Assembly (NCBI RefSeq): GCF_002904335.1 | Contig: NZ_PPHF01000074.1 | Span: 186,001-250,000 of the forward strand | Length of the DNA: 64,000 nt | Origin: Amycolatopsis sp. CA-126428 | Lineage (GTDB): Bacteria > Actinomycetota > Actinomycetes > Mycobacteriales > Pseudonocardiaceae | Reading direction: 5' to 3' | Shown: positions 1-7,643 of the stretch, piece by piece | How the letters are laid out: every line of letters starts with the position of its first letter | How positions within the stretch are numbered: position 1 is the stretch's first letter | Notes under the pieces: generated by a model | Seen by the model: the letters and a program-made list of their open reading frames with translations, nothing else | What the model was told of the DNA's origin: nothing | The model's database searches: none | Made by a program: the position numbers and the translations under genes

Positions 1-965
1 AGTGCGGCGCCGAGTGCGGTTCCCGCGTCCCCGGCGGCGGGCTGCACCCAGATCCGGTCGAACGGGCCTTCCGCGTGCAGCCGGCTGTTGGCGACGCAGT
101 TGAGCGCGATCCCGCCCGCCATCGCCAGGTCGCGCTGGCCGGTGGCCTCGTGCAGCCAGTCCGCCAGCTCCAGCACGATGTCTTCGAGGACTTTCTGGAC
201 ACTCGCGGCGAGATCGGCGTGCCGGCGGCTCAGTTCCTCGCCGGCTTCGCGGCGCGGGGCCAGCGAGGCCAGGTCAACGCCGGAGGCGTGGAAGCCGCCG
301 TCGCCGGTGACGTGGACGTGCTCGCAGAGTTCGTCGAGGAATGCCGGCTTGCCGTAGGAAGCGAGCGCCATGACCTTGTACTCGTCGCTGGATCGCGCGA
401 AGCCCAGGTGCTCGGTGAGGTCTTCGTAGAGCAGGCCGAGCGAGTGCGGCAGCTTCTGGGCCGCCAGCTCCTTGAACCGCCCGTCGCGGTATTCACCGGC
501 CAGGTAGGACGTGCTCTCGCCGCGGCCGTCGGCGACGAGCACGGCGCAGTCGCCGAACGGCGCGGCGAGCGCGGCCGACGCGGCGTGCGCGACGTGGTGC
601 CGGACGAACTTGACGATGCCCGGGTCGAGTCCGGGCAACGCGGACTTCAGGAAGAGGGGCGCCCGCTTCGCGAACTCCGTCCGCAGCTCCTCCCCGCTCG
701 GGTCGTGCCCGGCCAGGCCCGGCTCGACGAGCGCGGGGTCGTAGGAGTATCCGACGGCGTCGAGGTCTTTCGCGGACAGTCCCGCCTGGGCCAGGCACCA
801 GGCGGCGGCCTGGGCGGGCTGTTCCCACGTGGAGAACGGCACCGCCTGCTTGCCGTGCTTGCGGCGGCTGAACCGCTCTTCCTCCGCCGCGGCGACGATC
901 TCCCCGTCCACCACGAGCGCGGCGGCCGGGTCGTGGAAGACGGCATTGATCCCGAGTATGCGCAT
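1..965 (-). CDS. NodU/CmcH-family carbamoyltransferase (3' end outside window)
   Basis: The first ~321 residues are present; the C-terminal part lies beyond the window edge. The N-terminus reads MRILGINAVFHDPAAALVV, the typical opening of the ASKHA-fold NodU/TobZ family. The HHVAH histidine motif (residues ~123-127) and the following DGRGE segment are the known metal and carbamoyl-AMP site of these enzymes. The family transfers carbamoyl from carbamoyl phosphate to a hydroxyl on a sugar or other acceptor. The ATG at 965 is preceded by a GAGG-type ribosome site. It sits next to sugar-modifying genes, so a glycan acceptor is likely (inference). A SigB-type promoter lies ~56 bases upstream. Confidence 0.88.
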   Translation of the reverse strand, partial: MRILGINAVFHDPAAALVVDGEIVAAAEEERFSRRKHGKQAVPFSTWEQPAQAAAWCLAQAGLSAKDLDAVGYSYDPALVEPGLAGHDPSGEELRTEFAKRAPLFLKSALPGLDPGIVKFVRHHVAHAASAALAAPFGDCAVLVADGRGESTSYLAGEYRDGRFKELAAQKLPHSLGLLYEDLTEHLGFARSSDEYKVMALASYGKPAFLDELCEHVHVTGDGGFHASGVDLASLAPRREAGEELSRRHADLAASVQKVLEDIVLELADWLHEATGQRDLAMAGGIALNCVANSRLHAEGPFDRIWVQPAAGDAGTALGAA

Positions 966-1021
966 CGACCTGCCTCTGGCGTTTCGGTGCGGACTCGTGG
1001 GGCCCGCTCTCGCCTATAGCG

Positions 1022-1046
1022 CTACCCGGCGAAGTCGTTGATAAAC
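1022..1046 (-). promoter_or_regulatory. SigB/SigF-type promoter for the carbamoyltransferase gene
   Basis: On the minus strand GTTT (1046-1043), 15 bases, then GGGTAG (1027-1022). This fits the actinobacterial SigB/SigF pattern GNNT-N14-17-GGGTAN. It leaves a leader of about 50 bases before the ATG at 965. Confidence 0.65.
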
Positions 1047-1077
1047 GATGGCGCGCATAAGCCCTGGGCGTCGCTAC

Positions 1078-2043
1078 TCAGCGCGACGGCGCCCGGGGGA
1101 ACCACGCCGCAGTGCGACGGAGGCCGTCGTCGGAGTCGATCTTCGGTTCCCAGCCGAGGACGTCCCGCGCGAGGGCGATGTCGGGGCACCGCCGCTGCGG
1201 GTCGTCGACCACGGCGTCGACGTATTCGATCGGGGAGCCGGACCCGGTGATGTCCTTGATGCGCTCCGCCACCTGGCGGACGGTCAGTTCGCCCGGGTTG
1301 CCGATGTTGACCGGCCCCGGGTGGTCCGCCCGCGCGAGGGCCAGCAGGCCGCGCACGGTGTCCTCGACGTAGCAGATGGACCGGGTCTGCTCGCCGGTGC
1401 CGGTGACCGTGATGGGGTCGTTCTTGAGCGCCTGGTCGAGGAACGCCGGGATCATCCGGCCGTCGTGGGCGCGCATGCCGGGGCCGTAGGTGTTGAAGAT
1501 CCGCGCGATCGCGGTGTCGGCGCCGAATTCGCGGCGGTAGGCCGACGTCAGCGCTTCGGCGTAGCGCTTCGCTTCGTCGTAGACGCTGCGCGGGCCGATC
1601 GGGTTGACGTTGCCCCAATACCCCTCGCGCTGCGGGTGTTCCAGGGGATCGCCGTAGACCTCGCTGGTGGAGGCGAGCACGAACCGGGCGCCGTCGCGGC
1701 GGGCCAGCTCGAGCGCGTTCTCGGTGCCGCGCGAGCCCGCGCGCAGGGTTTCCAGCGGCAGGGCCAGGTAGTCGCGGGGCGAGGCGGCCGAAGCCAGGTG
1801 GAAGACGACGTCGGCTTCGCAGCTCAGCGGCATCGGCTGCGTGACGTCGTGCCGCACGAACCGGAACCCCTCGTGGCGGCGCAGGTGGTCCAAGCTGTCC
1901 GCCGAAGACGTCGCGAGGTTGTCCACGGCGACGACTTCGATGTCCTCTTCGAGCAGTAACTCGCACAGGTGCGCGCCGACGAAGCCGGCACCCCCGGTCA
2001 CCACCGCACGCCCGAACCGCCTGGTCACTCCCGGATCCGTCAT
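1078..2043 (-). CDS. NAD-dependent sugar epimerase/decarboxylase (UDP-glucuronate decarboxylase-like SDR)
   Basis: A 321-residue extended short-chain dehydrogenase. The Rossmann motif TGGAGFVG (16-23) binds NAD. A YDEAK sequence (YxxxK) in the middle is the catalytic pair, preceded by the STSEVYG segment typical of nucleotide-sugar enzymes. The overall pattern is closest to UDP-glucuronate decarboxylase and dTDP-glucose dehydratase relatives, so it likely makes an activated sugar for the flanking transferases. The start at 2043 is chosen because MTDPG precedes the conserved fold directly and lies 10 bases after a GGGTAG promoter element. A longer reading to 2166 would cross that promoter. The exact product sugar cannot be assigned. 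Confidence 0.85.
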   Translation of the reverse strand: MTDPGVTRRFGRAVVTGGAGFVGAHLCELLLEEDIEVVAVDNLATSSADSLDHLRRHEGFRFVRHDVTQPMPLSCEADVVFHLASAASPRDYLALPLETLRAGSRGTENALELARRDGARFVLASTSEVYGDPLEHPQREGYWGNVNPIGPRSVYDEAKRYAEALTSAYRREFGADTAIARIFNTYGPGMRAHDGRMIPAFLDQALKNDPITVTGTGEQTRSICYVEDTVRGLLALARADHPGPVNIGNPGELTVRQVAERIKDITGSGSPIEYVDAVVDDPQRRCPDIALARDVLGWEPKIDSDDGLRRTAAWFPRAPSR

Positions 2044-2053
2044 GCCGTGGCGG

Positions 2054-2079
2054 CTACCCGGCCGCGGCGGCCGCAAAAC
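2054..2079 (-). promoter_or_regulatory. SigB/SigF-type promoter for the sugar epimerase gene
   Basis: Minus strand GTTT (2079-2076), 16 bases, GGGTAG (2059-2054). The ATG follows 10 bases after the -10 element, predicting a leaderless mRNA. It is back to back with the promoter at 2081. Confidence 0.65.
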
Positions 2080-2080
2080 C

Positions 2081-2105
2081 GTGTAAGGCGGTGGAGAGCG
2101 GGTAA
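2081..2105 (+). promoter_or_regulatory. SigB/SigF-type promoter for the pyruvyl transferase operon
   Basis: GTGT (2081-2084), 15 bases, GGGTAA (2100-2105). The ATG at 2117 follows 11 bases later with no Shine-Dalgarno sequence between. Its -35 element starts two bases from that of the divergent epimerase promoter. Confidence 0.55.
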
Positions 2106-2116
2106 GCGCCCGGACC

Positions 2117-2974
2117 ATGCGAGTTCTGCTCACCGGCTGGGCCAGTTTTCTGCACGGAGAAGCCACCGCGGGCGACGTCCTCAGCCTGCGCGCGGCCGGG
2201 AACGCGCTGGCGGAGGCGGGGATCGACCACCGGGTCGCGTGGAGCCCGGGCTTCCGGCCCGGCGCCCTGCACCTGCCCGACGCGCCACCCGGCGACTACA
2301 CCCACGTCGTCTTCGCCTGCGGACCGGTGCACGGGCCGCAGGTGCGTTCGCTGCACGAGCGCTACGCCTCCTGCCGCCGGATCGCGGTCGGCGTGTCCGT
2401 GCCCGACGCCGAAGACCCGGCGGTCACCGGGTTCCACCGGGTCATCCCGCGCGACGACGGCGTCACCGCCGAGCTCGACCTGGCGCTGGGCGCGCCGGTG
2501 TCGCCCACGCCGGTGCTCGGCGTGATCCTGGCGCCGCACCAGCCGGAATACGGCGGCGCGGGGCGCCACGGCGACGTCCACGAGGCACTGACCGGCTGGC
2601 TCGCCGGCCTGGACTGCGCCCGCGTGCCGCTGGACACCCGGCTCGCGCACGCGGACTGGGAGCGGTGCGCGACCCCGGACCAGTTCGCCGCGCTGGTGTC
2701 CAAAATGGACGCCGTGGTGACGACCCGGCTGCACGGGCTGGTCTTCGGGCTCAAGGCCGGGGTGCCGGTGCTCGCCGTCGACCCGGTGGCCGGCGGCGGG
2801 AAGGTGACCGCGCAGGGCCGGGCGCTGGACTGGCCGGTGGTGGCGGCCGAGGACGCCGGCGACACGGCGTTGCTCGACGCCCGCCTGGAGTGGTGCCTGC
2901 CGGCTTCGGTGCGGCCGCCCGCGCACCCGGCCTCCTTGACCGCGCTGGTGGACGAGCTGGTGGGCTCGCGATGA
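2117..2974 (+). CDS. Polysaccharide pyruvyl transferase family protein
   Basis: A 285-residue protein opening MRVLLTGWASFLHGEATAGD, the nucleotide-binding start of polysaccharide pyruvyl transferases. Near the C-terminus it carries TTRLHGLVFGLKAGVPVLAV, the family's signature TxRxHG segment. Such enzymes move pyruvate from phosphoenolpyruvate onto a sugar as a ketal in bacterial surface polysaccharides. It is shorter than many members (~350-400 residues) and may be a compact variant. Its stop overlaps the next start by four bases (ATGA), so it is translationally coupled to the GT2 gene. The acceptor sugar is unknown. Confidence 0.82.
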   Translation: MRVLLTGWASFLHGEATAGDVLSLRAAGNALAEAGIDHRVAWSPGFRPGALHLPDAPPGDYTHVVFACGPVHGPQVRSLHERYASCRRIAVGVSVPDAEDPAVTGFHRVIPRDDGVTAELDLALGAPVSPTPVLGVILAPHQPEYGGAGRHGDVHEALTGWLAGLDCARVPLDTRLAHADWERCATPDQFAALVSKMDAVVTTRLHGLVFGLKAGVPVLAVDPVAGGGKVTAQGRALDWPVVAAEDAGDTALLDARLEWCLPASVRPPAHPASLTALVDELVGSR

Positions 2975-3837
2975 GCGCGCGCACGACCGTCGTCATCGCC
3001 ACCCGCAACCGCGCCACCGAGCTGGCCCGCACGCTCGGCTGGTTGTCCTCTTTGGACCCCCGGCCGCCCGTCGTGGTGCTGGACAACGCTTCCGGGGACG
3101 ACACGGCCGAGGTCGCCGGGCGGCACGCGAACGTCCGCGTGATCCGGCTGCCGCAGAACCTCGGCGCCGCCGCGCGCACCCTCGGCGTCATCGCGGCCGA
3201 CACACCGTACGTCGCCTTCAGCGACGACGACTCGTGGTGGGCGCCGGACGCCCTGGCCGAGGCCGAGCGGATCTTCGACGAGCACCCGCGGACCGGCCTG
3301 CTCGCCGCGCGCACCCTCGTCGGCCCGGAATGCCGGGACGACCCGGTGACGCCCGAAATGGAGCGCAGCCCGCTGGGCCACCCGGCCGGCGCGCCCGGGC
3401 CGCTCGTGCTCGGCTTCCTCGCCTGCTCCGCGATCGTGCGCCGCACGGCGTACCTGCAGGTGGGCGGGTTCAGTCCGCTGCTGCACTTCGGGGCCGAGGA
3501 GCAGCTGCTCGCCTACGACCTGGCCGCGCGCGACTGGGAGGTCTGCTACGTCGGGCGCCTGCGCGCCCACCACCACCCGTCCCGGTCGCGGCCGCCGTCG
3601 TCGTGGCGCCGCCGGGCCGAACTGCGCAACCGGCTGCTCATCGCCCTGCTGCGCCGCCCACCGCGGGTCTGCCGCCGCGAGGTGGCGCGGACGCTGGTGC
3701 GGGCCCCCGGCGCCATCCTCGGTGCGGTGCCGCGGCTGCCGCGCGCGCTGAGTTCGCGGCGCGTGCTGCCCGCCCACGTCGAACACCAGGCCCGGACTCT
3801 GGAAAGGACCGCCGAATGGCGCGAATCTCGGTCGTGA
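2971..3837 (+). CDS. Family 2 glycosyltransferase
   Basis: A 288-residue GT-A fold transferase. The N-terminal TVVIATRNR and VVLDNASGDDT segments bind the nucleotide sugar, and FSDDDSWW provides the DxD metal site. AEEQLLAYDLAARDWEV corresponds to the acceptor/base region. The basic C-terminal stretch has many Arg residues and may touch the membrane. It starts inside the previous stop (ATGA overlap) and ends 22 bases inside the next gene, so three genes form one tightly coupled operon. It is clearly paralogous to the following gene. The sugar and acceptor are unknown. Confidence 0.87.
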   Translation: MSARTTVVIATRNRATELARTLGWLSSLDPRPPVVVLDNASGDDTAEVAGRHANVRVIRLPQNLGAAARTLGVIAADTPYVAFSDDDSWWAPDALAEAERIFDEHPRTGLLAARTLVGPECRDDPVTPEMERSPLGHPAGAPGPLVLGFLACSAIVRRTAYLQVGGFSPLLHFGAEEQLLAYDLAARDWEVCYVGRLRAHHHPSRSRPPSSWRRRAELRNRLLIALLRRPPRVCRREVARTLVRAPGAILGAVPRLPRALSSRRVLPAHVEHQARTLERTAEWRESRS

Positions 3838-4706
3838 TCATCACCTGCAACCGCCGCGAGCAGTTGCGCGAGACGCTGGCGCACATGACGGCCCTGCCGG
3901 ACGCGGCGCCGGTCTTCGTCGCCGACAACGGATCCGCGGACGGCACGGCCGGCATGGTCGCCCGCGAATTCCCGGGTGTCCGCCTGTTCCGCCTGGCGGA
4001 GAACCTCGGCGCGGTGGCGCGCAACATCGCCGTCGAGGAGGTGACGACGCCGTACGTGGCCTTCTGCGACGACGACACGACGTGGCAGCCCGGCGCCCTG
4101 ACCCGGGCCGCCGACCTGCTGGACGCGTATCCCGGTCTCGGCTCGGTGACCGGGCGCTGCCTGGTCGAGCCCGGCCTGGCCGAGGACCCGATCACCCCGG
4201 AGCTGCGCGAGTCGCCGGTGCCGGGGCCGGACTGGCTGCCGGGCCCGGCCCTGCTCGGCATCATGGCGGGCCTGACGGCGGTGCGCGTCAGCGCGTTCCG
4301 CGAGGTCGGCGGCTTCTCGACGCGGATGTGGCTCGGCGGCGAAGAGGAGCTGTTCGCCCTGGACCTGGCCGCGCGGGGGTGGTGGATGTGCTGGGCCGAG
4401 GACGTCGTGATCCACCACGCGCCCTCGAAGCTGCGCGACCCGCGCCACCGCCGCCGCCTCGGCATCCGCAACACGCTGTGGACGCTCCTGCTGCGCCGCC
4501 CCTGGCCCGCGGTCTTCCGCCGCGGCCGTGACGTGCTGCGGTCGGCGCCGGCGGACTTGGCCACGGCGGCGGCGCTGCTGGACGTGGCCCGCGGCCTCCC
4601 GTCGGTCCTGCGGGACCGCCGGGTGGTCCCGCCGCACGTCGAACACGGCCTGCGCCTGCTGGAAGCACCCCAACGCGAGTCAAAGGCCCGCCGCTACGTG
4701 GGCTGA
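3816..4706 (+). CDS. Family 2 glycosyltransferase (paralogue of the preceding gene)
   Basis: A 296-residue GT2 enzyme that parallels its upstream neighbour throughout: VVIITCNRREQL, VFVADNGSADGT, CDDDTTW (DxD) and GGEEELFALDLAARGW. The shared layout, including the C-terminal PPHVEHGLRLLE / PAHVEHQARTLE ending, indicates local duplication. The ATG at 3816 is preceded by GGAAAGG. The start lies 22 bases inside the upstream gene. Last gene of the three-gene operon, ending just before a perfect hairpin. Two successive transferases probably add successive residues to one glycan (inference). Confidence 0.87.
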   Translation: MARISVVIITCNRREQLRETLAHMTALPDAAPVFVADNGSADGTAGMVAREFPGVRLFRLAENLGAVARNIAVEEVTTPYVAFCDDDTTWQPGALTRAADLLDAYPGLGSVTGRCLVEPGLAEDPITPELRESPVPGPDWLPGPALLGIMAGLTAVRVSAFREVGGFSTRMWLGGEEELFALDLAARGWWMCWAEDVVIHHAPSKLRDPRHRRRLGIRNTLWTLLLRRPWPAVFRRGRDVLRSAPADLATAAALLDVARGLPSVLRDRRVVPPHVEHGLRLLEAPQRESKARRYVG

Positions 4707-4710
4707 GATG

Positions 4711-4756
4711 GTCGTGAGTGGTAAGGCGGGTTAGAACCCGCCTTACCACTCACGAC
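4711..4756. repeat. 46-base perfect palindrome, copy A; likely bidirectional terminator
   Basis: Two perfect 22-base arms starting GTCGTGAGTGG, separated by two bases. It lies between the convergent GT2 (stop 4706) and GT4 (stop 4762) genes, as expected for a two-way terminator. The same sequence recurs exactly at 56267 and in a diverged form at 40934. Confidence 0.85.
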
Positions 4757-4761
4757 GGGGG

Positions 4762-5970
4762 TCAGCGGGCCTCGGCCGTCATCGCCGCCTCCGGGACCAG
4801 CTTGTGGTACGCGCGCAGCGTGTCCGCGGCGACGCGGTCCCACGAGTAGCGGGCGACCGCGCGGTCGTGGCCCGCGGTGCCGTAGGCGTGGCAGAGCGCC
4901 GGGTCGTCGATCAGCCGGCGGACGCGGGAGGCGAGCTCCTTCGGCTGGTGCGGGCGGACCAGCAGCCCGGTGACGCCGTCGACGACGGTGTCGGTGAGGC
5001 CGCCCACCGCGGCCGCGACCACCGGGACCCCGCAGGCCATCGCCTCCAGGGGCACGATCCCGAACGGCTCGTACCACGGCGCGCACACGACGGCGTCGGC
5101 CGAGCGCAGCAGCGCCGGCATGTCGTCGCGCGACACCTGGCCGGGCCAGCGGACGCGGTCGCCGACGCCGAGCCGGTCGGCCAGCTGCCGCAGCCGGGCC
5201 GCTTCGGGGTCCTGGGACAGCCGGCCCCGCTCCGGGCCGCCCGCGATGACGAGCTCGGTGTCCGGCAGCTGGGCGAGCGCGGTGATCGCGATGTCGAACC
5301 CCTTGCGCGGGACCAGCCGGCCGACGGTGACCAGCCGGTGCGGCAGCCGGCGGCGGGCCACCGGCCCGTCGGGGGAGAACCGGCCGAGGTCGACGCCGCA
5401 GGGCACGATCGAGATCCGCGACCGCGGGACGCCGAGGCGGGACAGCTCGAAGACCTCGTCGGAGCAGGTGGCGATCACGCGCCCGGCCTGGCGGCCGATG
5501 ATCCGCTCCAGCCGGATGCGGTCGGCGGGGCTGGTGTCCTGGTCGCCCTGGTAGCGCTTCTTGACCACGCCCAGGGCGTGGAAGGTCTGGGCGACCGGCG
5601 TCCCGGTCGCGCCCGCCGCGAGCGACGTCGCGAGGCCGGACATCCAGAAGTGCGCGTGCGCCAGGTCCGGCCGATCGAGGGCCCACCGGTCCCGCAGGAA
5701 GCTGCCGAACTCGCCCATGTACGGCAGCAGGCGGTCCTTCGGCTCCTTGCGGGGCGGCCCGGCCGGCACGTGCACGACGCGGTACCCCTGCGGCGTCCGG
5801 ACCTCGGCCGGCTCGTCGCGGCTCTCCCGTCTCGTGTAGACGGTGACGTCGTGCCCGGCGCGCGCCAGCGCGGCCGACAGCTCGGCGACGTGCACGTTCT
5901 GGCCACCGGCGTCGGCTTCGCCCAGCGCGGCGAGGGGATTGGCGTGCTCGGACACCATGGCGATCTTCAT
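4762..5970 (-). CDS. Family 4 glycosyltransferase
   Basis: A 402-residue GT-B fold transferase. The N-terminus MKIAMVSEHANPL followed by ADAGGQNVHVAELSAALA is the acceptor-domain glycine loop seen in sucrose-phosphate synthase/MshA relatives. EPFGIVPLEAMACGVPVVA is the C-terminal E-x7-E motif that holds the nucleotide sugar. RLVTVGRLVPRKGFD marks the start of the donor domain. The start at 5970 has a GAAGGGAA ribosome site. It follows the other GT4 gene with a 23-base gap, forming an operon. It resembles MshA in layout, but the neighbours point to glycan assembly. Confidence 0.88.
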   Translation of the reverse strand: MKIAMVSEHANPLAALGEADAGGQNVHVAELSAALARAGHDVTVYTRRESRDEPAEVRTPQGYRVVHVPAGPPRKEPKDRLLPYMGEFGSFLRDRWALDRPDLAHAHFWMSGLATSLAAGATGTPVAQTFHALGVVKKRYQGDQDTSPADRIRLERIIGRQAGRVIATCSDEVFELSRLGVPRSRISIVPCGVDLGRFSPDGPVARRRLPHRLVTVGRLVPRKGFDIAITALAQLPDTELVIAGGPERGRLSQDPEAARLRQLADRLGVGDRVRWPGQVSRDDMPALLRSADAVVCAPWYEPFGIVPLEAMACGVPVVAAAVGGLTDTVVDGVTGLLVRPHQPKELASRVRRLIDDPALCHAYGTAGHDRAVARYSWDRVAADTLRAYHKLVPEAAMTAEAR

Positions 5971-5993
5971 CGGTGAGGCGTTCCCTTCACGGT

Positions 5994-6935
5994 TCAACGG
6001 GCCGTCTCGGCGAGGAGCCGGTCCCAAGTGGTCAGGAAGGCGTCCAGCCCGTAGTGCTTGCACGCGTGTTCGCGGGCGTTCTTGCCGGCGAGCGCGGCGA
6101 AGTCGGGTTCGTGCAGCAGCTCGCGGAAACCGCGGGCCAGCACGGAGACGTCCGTGGAGAGCACCCCCGCGTCGTCCGGTACCGCCTCGACCGCCTCGGT
6201 GGCGGCGAAGACGACGACCGGCATCGCCAGGTACATCGCCTCCAAAAGCGACAGTCCGAGCGACGTCCACCGGGCGGTGTGCAGGTAGACGCGGCGGCGG
6301 GCGATTTCGTCGTGCAGCTTCGGTGCCGGGACGTCGCCCAGCCCGCGCAGCGGCGCGCCGAGCTCCTCGGTCCCCATGCCGAACACGTCGACGGGGGCGG
6401 TCTCGGCGAGCGTGCCGAGCAGGTCGGCACCGGTGACGCGCCGGCGCCGCACCGGCTCGTTGATCATCGACACGCCGGTGGCGAGCTCGCCGGTGTAGTG
6501 CGGTCCCGGATCGGGGATGCCGTGCGGCACCACGGTCACCGGGGCGCGGCCGCAGTCCCACATGGCCGCGTTGAAGTGGGTCACGTGCGCGACGGTGATG
6601 TCGGACCGGCCGGCGAGCGGGTGTTCGCTGGACGCGGCGTACGGCCGGGGCGCGTTGTGTTCCACGTAGACGGCCGGAACGCCCAGGTGGGCGGCGAGGT
6701 CCAGCTCCTCCGGGCGTTGCAGGACGACGACGTCGGGCTCGGCCTCGGCCAGCCGGTCGAGCGGCACCTCGGTGACCGACGGCCAGTGCCGTCCCGCCTT
6801 GCCGAGACCCCAGGGCGCACCGTCGGGTGACACCGGGACGAGGTAGTCGTGGCGGCCGCGGACGAAAGCGTCGGTCCATGAGCCGTGCACGTGCCAGAGC
6901 AGTACTCTCAGGCGCCGGGATCCGGGATCGGTCAT
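5994..6935 (-). CDS. Family 4-like glycosyltransferase
   Basis: A 313-residue protein. The first half has RVLLWHVHGSWTDAFVRG and PAVYVEHNAPRPY; the second half has SLGLSLLEAMYLAMPVVVFA, the C-terminal E-containing loop of GT-B enzymes, and RVYLHTARW before it. It is shorter than usual (350-400). The donor domain is recognisable, but the first Glu of the E-x7-E pair is not in its usual place. It is first in a two-gene operon with the GT4 at 4762-5970. The AGGAG two bases before the ATG is too close to act normally. The promoter at 6945 would give an almost leaderless mRNA. Confidence 0.75.
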   Translation of the reverse strand: MTDPGSRRLRVLLWHVHGSWTDAFVRGRHDYLVPVSPDGAPWGLGKAGRHWPSVTEVPLDRLAEAEPDVVVLQRPEELDLAAHLGVPAVYVEHNAPRPYAASSEHPLAGRSDITVAHVTHFNAAMWDCGRAPVTVVPHGIPDPGPHYTGELATGVSMINEPVRRRRVTGADLLGTLAETAPVDVFGMGTEELGAPLRGLGDVPAPKLHDEIARRRVYLHTARWTSLGLSLLEAMYLAMPVVVFAATEAVEAVPDDAGVLSTDVSVLARGFRELLHEPDFAALAGKNAREHACKHYGLDAFLTTWDRLLAETAR

Positions 6936-6944
6936 GACTCCTGG

Positions 6945-6968
6945 TTTCCCGGAGATCGGCTGTTAAAC
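6945..6968 (-). promoter_or_regulatory. SigB/SigF-type promoter for the GT4 operon
   Basis: Minus strand GTTT (6968-6965), 14 bases, GGGAAA (6950-6945). The -10 departs from GGGTAN at one position. The -35 lies in the palindrome GTTAAAC (6962-6968) shared with the rightward promoter. Confidence 0.5.
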
Positions 6969-6987
6969 GTACGGCCGGACGGGGTAC
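6962..6987 (+). promoter_or_regulatory. SigB/SigF-type promoter for the phosphate transport operon
   Basis: GTTA (6962-6965), 16 bases, GGGTAC (6982-6987). The leader to the ATG at 7029 is about 35 bases and includes a GAAGGGA ribosome site. Confidence 0.65.
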
Positions 6988-7028
6988 TCGGCCGCGGACG
7001 GGCGTGCGCGACGAAGGGACTTCCATCC

Positions 7029-7643
7029 ATGCGCTTCACCCCACGGGGCACCCGCTTTTTCGACCTGCTCGCCGACGCGGCGAAGAACCTCGTCACCGCG
7101 ACGGCGTTGCTCGGGGACCTCGTCGCCGCCGATCCCGCCGGGCGGGAAGCGATCGCGAAGCGCCTGCACGAGGTCGAGCACCAGGGCGACGAGCTGACGC
7201 ACACGATCATGGTGGAGCTCAACAGTTCGTTCGTGACGCCGTTCGACCGCGAGGACATCCAGGCCCTCGCCGCCAAGATCGACGACGTCCTGGACTTCAC
7301 GGACACCGCGGCGGACCTGGCGGTGCTCTACCGCATCGGCGCGTTCCCGCCGGGGACCGACGTCCTGGTCCGGGTGCTCTGCCGGGCCGCCGAGCTGACG
7401 GCTTCGTCGATGCCCGGCCTGGCCAAGGTGGGTGAGCTCGAGCCGTTCTGGATCGAGATCAACGAGCTCGAGAACGAGGCCGACCGCGTCTACCGGCGGA
7501 TCCTGGCCCACCTGTTCGAGCCGGGCGGGGACGCCCTCGAGGTGCTGAAGACCAAGGAGGTCGTCGAGCAGTTCGAGCTGGCCGCCGACGCGTTCGAGCA
7601 CCTCGCCGACGTGGTGCAGACCATCGCGGTCAAGGAGTCCTGA
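7029..7643 (+). CDS. DUF47 family PhoU-like regulator of the PiT transporter
   Basis: A 204-residue, all-helical protein of the PhoU-like DUF47 family. It has the expected metal-binding, acidic helices: KRLHEVEHQGDELTH, FDREDIQALAAKIDDVLDF and EINELENEADRVYRR. Proteins of this family are encoded beside PiT transporters and are thought to control their activity in the cytoplasm. Its TGA is followed directly by the GTG of the transporter gene, so the two are coupled. The ATG at 7029 is chosen for its GAAGGGA site; a longer in-frame reading would run back through the promoter. Confidence 0.88.
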   Translation: MRFTPRGTRFFDLLADAAKNLVTATALLGDLVAADPAGREAIAKRLHEVEHQGDELTHTIMVELNSSFVTPFDREDIQALAAKIDDVLDFTDTAADLAVLYRIGAFPPGTDVLVRVLCRAAELTASSMPGLAKVGELEPFWIEINELENEADRVYRRILAHLFEPGGDALEVLKTKEVVEQFELAADAFEHLADVVQTIAVKES

